Of a stretch of DNA of 64,000 bases, positions 22,503 through 34,726 are shown in pieces (within the stretch, counting starts at the first letter, position 1; every line of letters begins with the position of its first letter). The position numbers were made by a program, and so were the translations under genes. Location of the stretch: assembly GCA_951799445.1 (NCBI GenBank), contig OX637287.1, positions 44,173,724 to 44,237,723 of the forward strand, in the 5' to 3' direction. The notes below the pieces were generated by a model, which was given only the letters and a program-made list of their open reading frames with translations, was not told the DNA's origin and made no database searches. Source of the DNA: Pseudisothecium myosuroides. Taxonomy: Eukaryota > Streptophyta > Bryopsida > Hypnales > Lembophyllaceae.

Positions 22503-24204
22503 TTAGGGTTGACGGTGTGATTAGGTTTGATTGGAAGGATTCGCGAATGTGTATGGGATCCGGAGGTTGATGTGCGCTTTGCTGAGCCGGAGATGAGAGC
22601 TCGCCTGTGAAGTCGGCGGGGCTGCGCGGTTCGACGTCGGTTCTCAAGATTGTGTCCATCGAGAGGTTAGGTTCATGATTCCCGTGCCGAATATTTCTGT
22701 TGTAGGAGTTAGGAGTTTGGCCTAAACCCAAAAATCCTGAGAAGGACGGTATCGTACCTGAGTCGTTTTATCTAATAAGTTGGTGAAAGCTATTGATGTA
22801 CTGTATGCGCTCTTGTTGCTGACGATTTTTGCTGGAATATTGTGTTTCCAGGATCGGAGGGGCATATTTACGGTCGACCGTTCTCGAACTACATCGGTAG
22901 TTTTCGTGGTTGCATTTTGACAGTAAAGGACTATCACGTGTTGCAATGTGACTTACTGTTGGACCTGTAGCTTGATGAGTGGTAGACTTTTGTTCGAATT
23001 AGTAGAGTGTCGATTTGCTTAAGAAATTTATGGAGATGGATTCAGATGATGAACACAATTCCAGAACGACTTTCTTGGTTTACAAGAGAGCTCGTAAAAT
23101 GATGGGTTTACATGTCATAGTTACACTGATGGCTCCACTCTACCGTGTATTTGAACTTGTTGATGAAGGTATTGACTATTGAGAATTTCAGTATAGTGAC
23201 TACTTGCACTGTTGTAGATAAATGATACATGTAGAAAAGAAACTCGCTCCATTCTAGAAGTATCTCCGCCATCAGAGCTCATGCAGTTCTCAGGGAGAAC
23301 CAGATATCAGGATCCCGTGTCCCTATCTTCTGGTTCTATTAGGTAGGATTTGCCACTACTAGAATCTGAGGAGGTCCAGATGATGAAGACAAACTCCAGA
23401 GCAACTCCCTTGGTTTACAAGAGAGTTTGCGAAATGATGGGTTTTATGTCATAGTTACACTGATGGTTCCTCAGATATTGAAATTACTGGAAGAGGGTCA
23501 GAGAGTCGTAGGTTTCAGTCAGAGTCTCTTGAGAGTGTATTATTTGTGGTTGCAGGTTCTTTTAAGGAAAGTCGACCTGGGAGTACCGGCAATCATTTAA
23601 TTGAGTTGCTGCGAGCAAACTGAGGACTCTACATTGCGCTCACCGAAATGGAGGTTGTCACGGCAGCCAAAAATTTTGACATCAACTGAATGCTAAAAGA
23701 TGCAGTTTGGGTTCACAGAAGGACTTTCATATAACGTAAAGATTTTGTAAACCCAGAATACGTGGTATCTTGTTTAATCCGACTTGCGCTTCTCGAGGAA
23801 AGAATACTGACGAAGCTGACTCGAGTTTCTGCAACTGCAGTATCTGGGGCACGGTGCTGTTAAAGCATCCTCGTACTACTGTCCTGGTATAACGATTACA
23901 GCGAGCAGCTTTGGAATCAGATATGTAACTCGCATGTAATGAGGGTCATGTGAAGCACAATTGGTTCTAAACCTAAACCCTGAAGGCGGTGAAGCCGTCG
24001 CACATTGAAAAGGAGAGCTGACCTACTAGTCTACTACTGTAGACTGGGAACAGCCGAATTCATCAGCCGATCAAAATTCCTTCTCCGGAAAATATCGTTG
24101 ATTAGCAGTTCTGCAGATAGCTATCGAACTAGTTTTATTTTTTCAGTTTCAAGTTACCCTACGCTCGGGTCAGATTCGTTAAAAAATAATTCAAAATATA
24201 ATTA
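22503..24204. other. Downstream unique DNA, 3' region of the 151-residue gene
   Basis: Balanced composition, no recognisable coding exon. It contains an imperfect direct duplication (23042-23469) and another telo-box-like CTAAACCTAAACCCTGAA near 23968. It could hold the 3' untranslated region and a neighbouring promoter. Confidence 0.35.
23042..23469 (+). repeat. Imperfect direct duplication of ~93 bp, 335 bp apart
   Basis: Copy 1 is at 23042-23136 and copy 2 at 23377-23469. Both run from 'cagatgatgaa' through 'ttggtttacaagagag' to 'tagttacactgatgg'. They differ at about a dozen positions, so the duplication is not recent. Confidence 0.7.
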
Positions 24205-24730
24205 AATACGGCATGTACTGAAATTTTCAGAAATTTTAATGTGACATAATTGAAAATATAAAAATATTAATGAAAAACACTTGAAATCTAAATAAAACTG
24301 ATGAAAAATGAAAAACAATATATGTACCAAGATGATTGCTTTACAAGTGTAAGTAATCCAAATGAATTCAAAATTTGCAAATTATATCATGCAAGGGAAA
24401 AAAAAATTTCAGCGTTTTCACTTGGTGTGAGTGAGTGGATCAGGGTTGAATGAGTGGGTCAATCACCCCAACCCAGGTGAGCCTCTAATTCGTATTACAA
24501 GACCAATTCAGCAAAAAAATAGTCAGACTCCGGGCTTGCATGCCAACCATTGCTCAAGTTTCGGTAAAGAGTGACTGTACTGAGGTAAAGCCGGAGGTCC
24601 CTGTGCTAAAATTCAACGAAATATTCCAATTCTCCTCAATAGAAATTCTGAAAATTCTAAATCAGGTTAACAAAAGGTAATTCAATGCAAAAAGAAACGA
24701 TTTCCCAAGGGGTTCAACGAATCTGACCCC

Positions 24731-25170
24731 AACGTACAGTACTCGACAGTGAGGTAAAAGCATCAGTGGTCAATCAATTTTGGAGTAGATTGTGCGAAGT
24801 AACAGGTAATGGGAAACTATTCCCACGTAGGAAGATAAGGAAATATGGGGATTGCAAAAAATTTGGAATTTTATTCCCAAAATTGAATTTACTATGAATT
24901 TTGGGAACCAAAAAGTGCATTTCACTATAGTAGTAGGCATTGTCAAGAGTCTTCCAATTTTGATCATTCAAGAACCATTTTCCTGCTCCTTGCTTCATAC
25001 TTCCTTGCTCACTACTTTCCAAACATATGTCGTGACCTTGTTGGTCCCAACCTTGAAAAGGACCAAAAAAACATATTTCAAGGTTCGTTGGTTATCTCTT
25101 CCAGCCTTGGTTGAAAATACAGCACTTAGTGCTACTAGAAATATAGCACCCCTACAGGTTTGGTGCTAGG
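24731..25170 (-). mobile_element. Diverged relative of the TA element at 55730
   Basis: In reverse orientation it shares blocks with 55730-56123: a GGTTGG-containing block beside a stretch on 'ccaaccttgaaa', the 'aattttgggaaccaaaaag' block and the 'gatcattcaagaaccattt' region. Ends were not defined. The 105-codon plus frame within it has no recognised domain. Confidence 0.35.
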
Positions 25171-25699
25171 CTTGGTTGACTATTGATGCTTCTATCTTAG
25201 TGCTATTACAATTAGCCCATCCCTTGCATCTAAGCCTGTGAAACTAGTTTGTCTTCAGAGTTTCTACAGTAGCTCATATCTTGCATCTTAATTGCTACCT
25301 CATACTACCATTCTATGGCATTCAAGCAGCCCCTTGTTTAGGAGCACCATAGGGTCAGTTTGCACCATATTAAAATAAAGTCTATTTTTTGTTAGACAAA
25401 AGTAATCTATTTCTGCCAGAAATTCTCCATTTCTATTAAAGATGTGGATGAAGTGGCCAAATTTGGATGAAAAAGTATATGAATATGTGTTTTGTGTTCA
25501 GAAGATGGATGAATGTCGAAATAGAATGCCTTATCAAATTTTATGGGATTGCCATCTTGGAACTTTCTCAGAAAGTAATAAAAATAGGGCTATTGATTCA
25601 ATCCATTGATCCAAGATTGTTACTATTTTGAAGTATAGGAAGTTTTATAAATTATTTGAATCAAATCTCAAATTTAAACATATATACATCCATCTTTAA

Positions 25700-25915
25700 C
25701 CCATAAACACCAATGAAGATTTTTTTGTTCAATGGATGACGGAGAATCCTTCTAGGATAGAAGTGCAATTATTCATCTTCAAAATTCTGTTGTAAAAAAG
25801 GGAGATCTTCAATAGTATTTTGACTTCCAATGAGTGCTTTTGCAATTTTTTAAGCGAATGATTCACATCCTAACCAAAGGATGATTTCCATGGTTACCAA
25901 TCCATCTTTTAAGGA
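25700..25915 (+). mobile_element. TTAA-type short MITE, 216 bp
   Basis: TTAA at 25696-25699 precedes CCCATAAACACC. The right end is CATCTTTTAAGGA followed by TTAA at 25916-25919. It matches the short class in order ('aatggatgac', 'cttgacttccaatgagtgc', 'gatgatttcca'). Confidence 0.8.
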
Positions 25916-26069
25916 TTAAATAACTCATAATTTTTCATATCAATTATTCAACAATTTTTGATCATGGTGTAATTTGACACCCACACAAGTCTCATTTAGT
26001 AAATCTTGTGACATCCTCCCAAAATGAAAGTTCACTAGAAGAAAAACATGCCCTAAATGACTAAAAAGT

Positions 26070-26102
26070 GTCTACAATGACTCATTTATAGTCATTGTAG
26101 AC
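26070..26102. repeat. Short perfect hairpin
   Basis: GTCTACAATGACT (26070-26082) is the exact reverse complement of AGTCATTGTAGAC (26090-26102) with a 7-base loop. Flanks extend the pairing partly (AAAAG...CTTTT). It may be the core of a small foldback element of about 100 bp. Confidence 0.7.
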
Positions 26103-26139
26103 AACTTTTAATCATTTAAACAGTCATTTATAGCATGTT

Positions 26140-28079
26140 TTCAACTAGTTGTCCATGTGAAACACAAGAAAACAGAGAGTATACTATTGACATTCAAAGG
26201 AAGGTAGGGTCCATTATACCTACACAAAATAGTGAAATTGGGTTGCCTTAACAATTAGGTTGCCTTACCTAGAGAAGTTACTTCAAGACTCATTGCTTAT
26301 CCACATGGGTCATGAACAAGTGCACCAACCTATGCAACACACATGGTTCTTGCATTATTGCATCCTTCTACGGTAATATAATTATATAGTGTAGAATGTC
26401 AAGAAATTAGTGAAGGACAATCTAATTTCATTATAGTGTAGTATCTTGTACGAAAGAATCTAGATGTTGGAGTGGATCAAGGTTTCAACAAAAGTGTATA
26501 ACCCTAAAGCTACCGGTAGTTGATATGTAATTTCACAACCATATTTTCACTCCATTGGCCTTGCTACTTGTATTACCTTCACTTGAGTTAGTTCCCTATC
26601 CTCTGCAATTGCTTGCTCTCCTTTAATTCTTGACTAAATGTGTTTTGATTCCAAAGTTGTTCAATTAAATAATCAGAGTCTTCTCAAAGACTTGAGGTTG
26701 TCCAATTGATCACTTACTACTTCATGAACATTGTGTAAGGTTCTAAATGAACTCAAGTAGGGATGGGAAGAAAAGAATAACTTGCAAAAATGAAGATCAA
26801 AAGTAGATTCTTTTCATACCAAAATTTATTTTCTCATCAAAGGTTACATCTATCTTCCTCCTAAAGACTCAGAGAGAACTCATGCTTCCTTCTGTTAGAC
26901 TTGCTTGAAAGCGAAAGAAATCATTTTGAATGTCACAATCAAGTTTTAAGGGAAAAAAGCTCAAAGTATTGAAATACACCATTTGAAATGAGAAAAAAAA
27001 ACTAATATGACTTGGAACTTCATGCGGTGGATATAACATTCATAAATTTGCACACAAATATTTGAATGAGAATCCTCTGTTCTTCAATATGAAAAAAACT
27101 GCTCGACCATTTTAGTCAATCCAGGTTGACATTATACTAAACTCAATCCCTCAACATATGAAATAATTTGAAGCAAGACAGAACAAGTAACGACGGCAGA
27201 ATTTCAATGATTGAGCTCATAATTTTTTCATAGAAGTTTCAAATTACAAATTAGCTTTTGAAGGTGTCCCACATTAGGGATTTCTTACTTCAAAGTATCA
27301 CATTTCCGACTCATTTAATGAATATTTAGCTGTTTCTAATACCTTGAACACTGAAAATTCATAAAATGATTTCGTTGCTGATGAAGGATTTAGGCGATCG
27401 GGTGGTTAATATGCCGTCTTCCAACGGTGACCTCTTTGACCACTTGCTACACCGCACTACATTGAAGACCCACAGAGATAAGATTACAATAGACAGTACC
27501 TGGTCAAAAATTCCTCTTTGATGCTAAAATCTGCATAACCTCACACCTGCTCAAACAATGAACCAAGAAAATATGGAGACTAAACCTGCCGTGAGGACCT
27601 ACGGAAATCATGAAGTCCTATCTAACGAATAGAGGACCCTCGTCTCTTTAAGAAAACAGAAGTTCAATGATATCAACCCCTCGGGGATCCCTTTTTTCTA
27701 ATCAGCCCACACACGCCATATCACAAACGCTTCCCGCCTCCGATCCATAGGATTTAAGATTTATGAAGAACCTCAAAGGTCTTCATCTGCAGGGGGTCTT
27801 CATTGGACCTGAAGGGAAGAAACCCTATAGTATGGATGTTTCCTACTCCGGGTTCTCTATAGTACAAGCAAAACATATGCATACATGATTTCTAAACCAA
27901 TACTTGTACAAGCTCTCCACACTGTTTTCCCTAGAACCTAACAAGCTGCATGTAGGTTGGCACCTAGAGAGTAAGAATTTGAGAGAACAAGAGTACCCTC
28001 AAGAAGATTTCAGCTTCAAGTTTGAAGGTGATCTCACATTCTGATCCGTTTCCGGCGACTCCTCTGACATAGACCTGTC
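26140..28079. other. Intergenic DNA downstream of the hydrolase gene
   Basis: No coding exon or repeat end recognised. The part from about 27370 to 28079 is less AT-rich and should include the 3' untranslated region of the minus-strand hydrolase gene; no polyadenylation signal could be assigned with confidence. Confidence 0.4.
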
Positions 28080-31000
28080 CTACGTCTCCCCATTCAAAGC
28101 CTTGCTGCCATTGCGTCTCTCTCTGAAGGAATTGCGCGAAGACAGCATCCCAGTAAGCCTCCTTGAGCTTTGCGTTTCTTCCAAAGGCTCAATAATATTT
28201 CCAGGAACAGGTGCCACAAGGGATAGACGAGAGGTGACGTAGGCCATGAGCTCTTCCCGGTTAGCAAAAGTGAAATCCAAGTGAGCAAACTCAAACTCGG
28301 AGAAAGAGGCTTGGCAACCTGCAGCTTCCATGATGTCAAAGTGTCTCTTCACCACGGCGGAGGGAATGAGCTTGTCCTTGTGCCCAGCCACTACATCCAC
28401 AGGAATATCAATCACACTATAGTTCGCACCAATATCGAGTGGAGAAGGAGTCCCATAAGCCTTCAGATTCAGTTCCTTGCTGCCGAAATCATACATGATA
28501 AAGCGGTTGGCTTGAATCATCTGGCAAAAATGCACAGCAACGCGGACCGCCAGACCGGGCATGTTGTTGATGCTGTAGTGAGGAACTCCAATGGCGCCCA
28601 CCCAATTGGAGCTATCTCCACCGATAAGGTAGCTCAGTACGGCTTGGGCTAAGCCTCCCAATGCAGGATAGTTCTGGAAGTCCCTGGACAATTTGTTGAA
28701 AAGACCTCGAAAGAACCGGGTGGGGATGTAGAGCCCCGGCATAAACAGACACAGAAAAGAAGCAACAAGTGGGATCACGTACTGACAGACCTCGATAGAG
28801 AAGGGGGCAACGTTGTGAAATCCAGCTGGAGAAAGGAGGATTAATCTTGACAGGTAGTGGGGCTGGTTTACCAGGCGTTTCGTCACCACGTACATCAACA
28901 TTGCAGCACCGCCCATGCTGTGGGCTACCCCGCACAATCTGTAAGGGAGCTCCATGGGATCGTAATCCACAGATTCCGAAAGTTCGCCATTCTTTGTCGT
29001 TGAATGAGGTGGTAGCTCCAGCATTTTGAGTTCATGTATCTTGGTGATCATGGCTGGAATGTCTCGTGTGCCATGCTCGTTTAGGGAAAAGTTCCAGTAC
29101 CTGTACAAGTTCGACACATGATTACAAACACCATAAGAATAACAGCAGCATTTGTCCGCCTATCTCAATTGTGAACCAACCAGTCGGAGGTGCTCTAGAA
29201 AATGCATTACAATCTGGCAGGGTCTTACGTAGCGACGTTCTATAGAAAACCTCTGATGGAGGGAATTTGGTGTAGCAGAAAGAATATATCACCTAAGGAC
29301 ATACTCGTAAAATAGTACTCGGAGTACAAATTTTTGTGACGGAGCTGAACTGTTCACCCTGACCGAATAAGGACTTTGGTATGTACTGCACGTGACCTCA
29401 AAAGCTCCATAGCTCAATGGCTTGGAAAGAGTGGACATCTACGATATGGCAAGATGGCCAAAACCTTACTTTTGAGGTGAGATATGTTTATCCACATGTT
29501 CCCTTGATGCTAGACCCCGCAAATTGCCCAGATATACATCGTAACCTGTACAGAAAATTACATATCAGCTGTCCATCGGAAACTTAGGAACTAACTTGCG
29601 ATAGGAAGGGAAGTCAAGTTGACTTGCACCTTTTTCACTCTCACAATATCCCCCCCTAGTTTAGTGACAACCGCAACTAATTTCTGAAGGAATTTCACCA
29701 ATTTCTGAAGCAAACTGACTTTTCAAATGATGAGATTGATATCACAGAAGAGCTTTCAGAACCAGTGCGTTGCAGACGTTTTCACAACACTAGCAAGAGA
29801 TTTCCCGTAAACCATATTTGTTACCTTGGTCAAAAGCTGCAAACGCTTGGGATCCAACGACTCCATTAGAGACCCATCTGTGACAAAACAGAATGTAGTG
29901 AGCATGAAGCGAGGAAAATATTCTTATTTCCAGATTTTCGGCAGTTACGCTGCCTATCTTCAAGAACCTAGAGTCGATAAGGAATTTATAACAAAGGACT
30001 TAACAATAATTTAGATGCTGCTCACCCGAGTGAAGAATCAAACATTCCATGTTGTAGAAAAACTACCTTTCGAGAGTCCCGCCTGCAAGAGAAATAACAT
30101 CATAAGAACCTAACATGGCCTCATGTCTCTCATAATTGCATGGATGCATTAATCGCCTTCCATTATAAGTCCTTAGGAAAGGCCACTGAAAAAAATAATT
30201 CAATGTCAGGTTTAAACATGATGCATTGCATGGACTGATTTCAAACCAGATACAAATCAAACTGACTTCCATCCTAGTAACATCAACATGATGATCTAGA
30301 CGGACATAATTGATCTGCTCCAGGTGCGATAACTTTACCTCGGAACCCTCTCAAGCAGGAGGACATAACCATCTTCTGTTGTGACACGATATGCCTCATA
30401 CGGATACCTGCAGGATGCATCAAAAGATACAAGAACACCTGTTTGTAATTCACTGCACTTCACAATGCACATGATGAAATTTGGAGTAGCCGTGCTTGCA
30501 GACCAGTGACAATACTTACAGTCAACTACTCGCCAATTTTCTGAATAAAAATAACGAGGCCAAAGAGTAGCATATGAAGGCCATTACCTAAGCGAAATAC
30601 GTATCCAGGGAAGTAGGAACTAACCCTAATCTGGTGATGATATCCTGACATGTGCGATCATCTGTATTCAGAGACCGTTGTGGAACCTCCCTCTGCTCTT
30701 GAGGATGCGGGTCTGAGTCACCTAATGTGTCCATGTGAGCGAGGTCTGTGTCATCATCGTAGCTCGTATCACGAAAGAAAGCCCAATGAAGAAACTCTCT
30801 CAGCGTATTGAATGGCGAGAGAACATGGTGGACAATATTATGCACCACTTCAAACACGCGCTCTATGAGAAGCTCCATCACAAGTTGCAAATCCTGCAAA
30901 AAATAAATTGCGACAAATGAACGGACATAAGAGGAGAAGAAGCTTCTTCTATGGACGACAAGATCTCAAATTAAAACCCATGATCCGTGCGACACTCCTA

Positions 31001-32846
31001 ACTTTCTACTTGCGCTTTTTTGGGGAGAATGTACCTCAATGATGCCGCGTCTGCGATCACCTACAGGCTTTGGCACTGCGAATTCTCTGCTCCCACTGAA
31101 GCGGCGAGTCAACTTTCTGAAGCCCCCCGAGTGAGAACTGCGAGTTTCTGGAGTACCCTGCAGTCGGTCTGATCCCTGATTCTCTGACCGCCTGTCACTT
31201 CAACCTATCAGCAACAATTTCGAAGCCGTAATCTCATAGAAATTCCAAGGTTAACAACTAGCCCTAGCACAAACATGAAGACCCCAAGTGACGGAAATTA
31301 CACTAAGGTAGAGCATACTATTTGCGTCCCTTCAAGCACTCTAACCAATCATAGGGTATACTTTCATTGAAAGATAAGTATAGGGCTCACTAGAGAGATC
31401 ATTTTGGGTACAGCAGCCAAACTCTCTTGATATTTATCACTATGGATGAATTTCTTATGCATTCTCGAAGTAAGAGGTTGTAGACAATCCCATTTCCCTT
31501 CAATGATCAGTGGCCATAGACACTTGGCGAAGTCAAGCTTACACCACCCGCTTCTACGTCCAACCAAGTAGATGAATAGATACATTACTGTCGATAACAG
31601 GGGTCAGTGTAGGAGACGGGGTTCTAGTATCCTCTACCTTAGAATTGCATTATGAGTTTCCCATTCCTAAACCCGGTAGTATCTTAACTTCAAAGAAAAG
31701 TTGAAGAGAAAGGCACAGCAAACATGAGACCGAGAGAGCCAACGTACCAAAAAATGCGACACCAAAGCCATAGTGGCCATAACATCCACAATAGTAAGCG
31801 CTGCAATAGCGTCTTATTTCGCCGGTGGCGTCTTCCTGAGCTACCAGCTCGTGACAAATGGGAAGTTTCGGAGCAGGGAGAAGGTGGAGCCGTGGTATCA
31901 TGCTCTTCAACCCTGGATTCATTTTCAGCTTCACTGCCTGAATCACTGTCAGTGTCGTACTCGGTTACAAACGTGTTAAACGACGACACTCCCCTGCACA
32001 TCACACATTCCGCCTTCAGTCACCGATCGAGAACCTCATGACACATACACAAAAAAAAAGACGAAGAAAGTGTGTACAAGACATTAAGATTTGGGTTTCT
32101 GAAAACGTACTCCTCCATCCACCGCGGCATGCGAGGACCTCGATGCGCCTCAATTCCATCCAATGCCGGGCCTTTTCCTGGAAAGAATGTGAGTACCAAC
32201 TCTGAAAATCCATTGATCACCCGAACTGCGTTCTGAAACGACTCTTGCGTGAATGTTTTGATCGACCTGCAGTTTCAAAGACACCGTTGTCAATCCCCTT
32301 TCTGGACATTCATCCACTCACAGCACTCAGCAACCTCATAGTTAACCAACATCCTAGGACACCTTCCGAATTTCACGAGCATTCATAAGAAATACCACAA
32401 TATCACGGCCTCTGAATCTACCACTCAGATTCCAATATTCAGAGAAAAAGTCACCTACTAAATCCCCAAGAATCGAGGCACAGGGATTCAGACGTAATTG
32501 CCAGATTGCAAAAGTGTAGAAGAATCCACATCGATCGAAGAGAATGACAGCAATAATACGATCTTTCAAACACAAATCCTCTCCCAAAACAAAAACTTGT
32601 TCTACTCCTCGCCGTTACAGCAAAAAAAATCACTGTTCTTTCAAGACTTCCCTGATCACATTCCAGTGCCATCCTCCTTGTAGTGCGAAACAGGGTGAAT
32701 CGTCAAAGACTATCAAAATTGAGCTGCAAACCTCATGAAAGACGACCATACACACCACTTGAAATGAACCCACTTGAAATAAACCGTGAAGTGACGGACA
32801 CTCACTCTTTGGCGTTCCCTAAAACGGTATCTGCAAGCCTCTGCAT
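28080..32846 (-). CDS. Alpha/beta-hydrolase, plant lipase-like, 10 exons
   Basis: Exons, 5' to 3' on the minus strand: 32846-32806, 32266-32111, 31993-31748, 31191-31035, 30893-30625, 30407-30339, 30082-30026, 29877-29825, 29545-29470, 29100-28080. All nine introns (117-556 bp) are GT-AG, phases agree, and the 2145-nt sum encodes 714 residues. The protein matches, along its length, the plant membrane-associated lipase-like family of Arabidopsis AT1G73920/AT1G18460 (about 700 residues; comparison from memory). Order: N-terminal MQRLADTVLGNAKE; MPRWMEEGVSSFN near 60-71; acidic/Ser-rich linker; hydrophobic segment 127-148, a possible membrane anchor; NTDDRTCQDIITRLG; the ab-hydrolase lipase start YPYEAYRVTTEDGYVLLLERVP; oxyanion region LQHGMFDSS (HG 324-325); nucleophile elbow AHSMGGA with S436; D617 in AGHKDK; H648 in FAHLDF. 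The triad and acid-lipase core look intact, so an esterase or triacylglycerol-lipase activity is expected; the substrate is unknown. Exon ends were set by eye. Confidence 0.92.
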
Positions 32847-33143
32847 CACCCTAACCGAAATCTTTAATCACAGCTGCACTTGAAAGTGATTTACCACAAG
32901 CTGAGAGAATCTGCAAATGCAAGAGGGGAGAGATTTGAAGCGGGGAATCCAAAGGGGGGAAAGCAAATGCACAAGAGCTGGAGAAAGAGCAACACGCTGG
33001 AAGAAGAGAATCGGACGCAGGCTGTCTTGGTGGACGGCGACCGGGTCGACGGCGGGTTGCGCGGTTGCGCCGTCGCCGTCGTCGCGCCGTGGACGGCGTT
33101 CTCAGTTGTCTATTGTCCAGGGATTCCAAGTGCTGAGGTGTTT

Positions 33144-33151
33144 CCACGTGG
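33144..33151. promoter_or_regulatory. Perfect G-box (CCACGTGG) upstream of the hydrolase gene
   Basis: The palindrome CCACGTGG lies about 300 bp upstream of the hydrolase ATG, at the edge of a GC-rich stretch (about 32990-33130) that probably holds the promoter and leader. G-boxes bind bZIP and bHLH factors. A role here is inferred from position only. Confidence 0.45.
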
Positions 33152-33271
33152 AATTTCAGCAGTTGGTCGGAAATTGCTGAAACTCAACGTAGATCCGGCT
33201 CCAGTGGGGCCGGTTCACACTAAGAAGGTGACTCATTCCCAACAATGTACCCTAAACCAATCTTAAAAATA

Positions 33272-33456
33272 CAGTAGAACTTCCCTAAGTTGATAGAGTT
33301 GGGACCAATCTGACACATTGAGTTAGAGAGGTTATTACATTAGGAAGGGTCATCATATTCGTATGTGGTTCATATTGTTAAGTTGGGACTGGCAATCAAT
33401 ACTTCCTGACAACGCTTTATTGACTTAAAGAGGATCGACTTAGAGAGGTTCTACTA
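33272..33456. mobile_element. Emigrant/pogo-like MITE
   Basis: TA at 33270-33271 precedes CAGTAGAACTTCCCTAAGT. The right end ACTTAGAGAGGTTCTACTA is followed by TA. CAGTARAACCTC ends, a TTGGGACC block near the left end and TA duplication are characteristic of Emigrant-type elements mobilised by pogo-class transposases. No coding frame. Confidence 0.75.
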
Positions 33457-34326
33457 TACGTTCCAAGTGTATGGGTTAATTGTAAAGTGTGTTCAAGGTA
33501 GGACCATGAACTGGAATTTGGGAAAATCACGGAATGAAACTTGCTGAAAACACCAAAACTCAAGTCCGATGGAGTTTGGTGCTGTGTTTGTTTTGTACTA
33601 TTTCTAGTTAAATCTTCCTCTAACACTAGCTTACAAACACAAGACGAACTTTACGATTAACTCTATTACTTATAAGAAAGCAAAATACAGTTTGAGGTAC
33701 AATGTATTTGAACTTCACAAATTCATAGCATACTTATAATACATATTCAAAGTTTAGTTGTTGTTTTTAGAAATTCATTATTTTCAATTGTCAATGTGTC
33801 AAAAATAATTCTTTGTACTGATTCCGCATCAAAATATGTGGAATTGCTTAAAGTGACAGGGAATAGGTGCCTCTACTTTAGCCTATGAGAGAGTCAAGTC
33901 TAAAAATATTTGTCAGCAAGTGCCACATTGTCATATTGTGATTGGTTTAAGTTGATATAATTCTCCCATAATTCAAGGTGGAAATGCAATTTTGACACAT
34001 ATTTGTTGCATATGTCCCTCATGTATAGTAGGTCCCCATGTCCCAATTCAATAATTTCTACTTCAAGGCCAAATTGCAACATTGTTGGATTGTAGGAGGG
34101 CAGTAAGAAATATTATGTGTTTGAGATTTGGAGCTCTATAATGTGAATACCAAAGCCCCAATTCTAAATTCCAAACTTTCACATGTGTAATATTTTATAG
34201 CAAAGATAGACCAGAACTTTAGGTCTAAAAAACAATAATTTATTTTTGGACACTCTGTATTCAAAATTTGCGGTAGACAAATTCTACAAAAATTAAACCA
34301 ACAAAAAGTCTTAATTTAATGTTATT

Positions 34327-34330
<4 letters not shown>

Positions 34331-34393
<63 letters not shown>
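34331..34393. repeat. (AT)n microsatellite, 63 bp
   Basis: Uninterrupted AT dinucleotide run. Confidence 0.97.
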
Positions 34394-34395
<2 letters not shown>

Positions 34396-34726
34396 ATAAA
34401 AGTTGAGACAATGAGTATGAGTTGGGTCTAGCCAAATAGAATTCTAACTGTTATTCCCAAATTCAACTCCTTGGCTTCAAACTTCAAAAAAGCATTGTCA
34501 TTTAGGCATTTTTAAGTGAACCAGGACTTGGCACTTGAGGGCTTATTGTGAAGCTACAAGTTTCAATTTTTAGCTCTTGAGAAATTGGTGAAAATTTGTC
34601 CTTAAAGTATAATTGAGAAATCTTACTTTGTCTCAATTTTTTGCTAAATATGGATAGTAATTGGACAAAAACTCTCGAGGTCTAAAGTTTGTTTTTGAAA
34701 AGTTGGCCTTTAGAGACAATGTAAAG

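Noticed and set aside
22237..22731. 164-codon minus-strand frame
   Set aside because: It is antisense to the 151-residue gene; Pro/Ser/Arg-rich content is the usual shadow of a GC-rich coding strand.
30588..30899. Exon 5 of the hydrolase read through to a stop (103 codons)
   Set aside because: The family continues with LGYPYEAYRV; the donor GG-GTTAGT at 30625/30624 joins in phase to 30407, so the read-through tail is intronic.
32880..33266. 128-codon plus-strand frame, Arg-rich in the overlapping frame
   Set aside because: It lies antisense to the GC-rich promoter and leader of the hydrolase gene; composition explains the open frame and no domain is visible.
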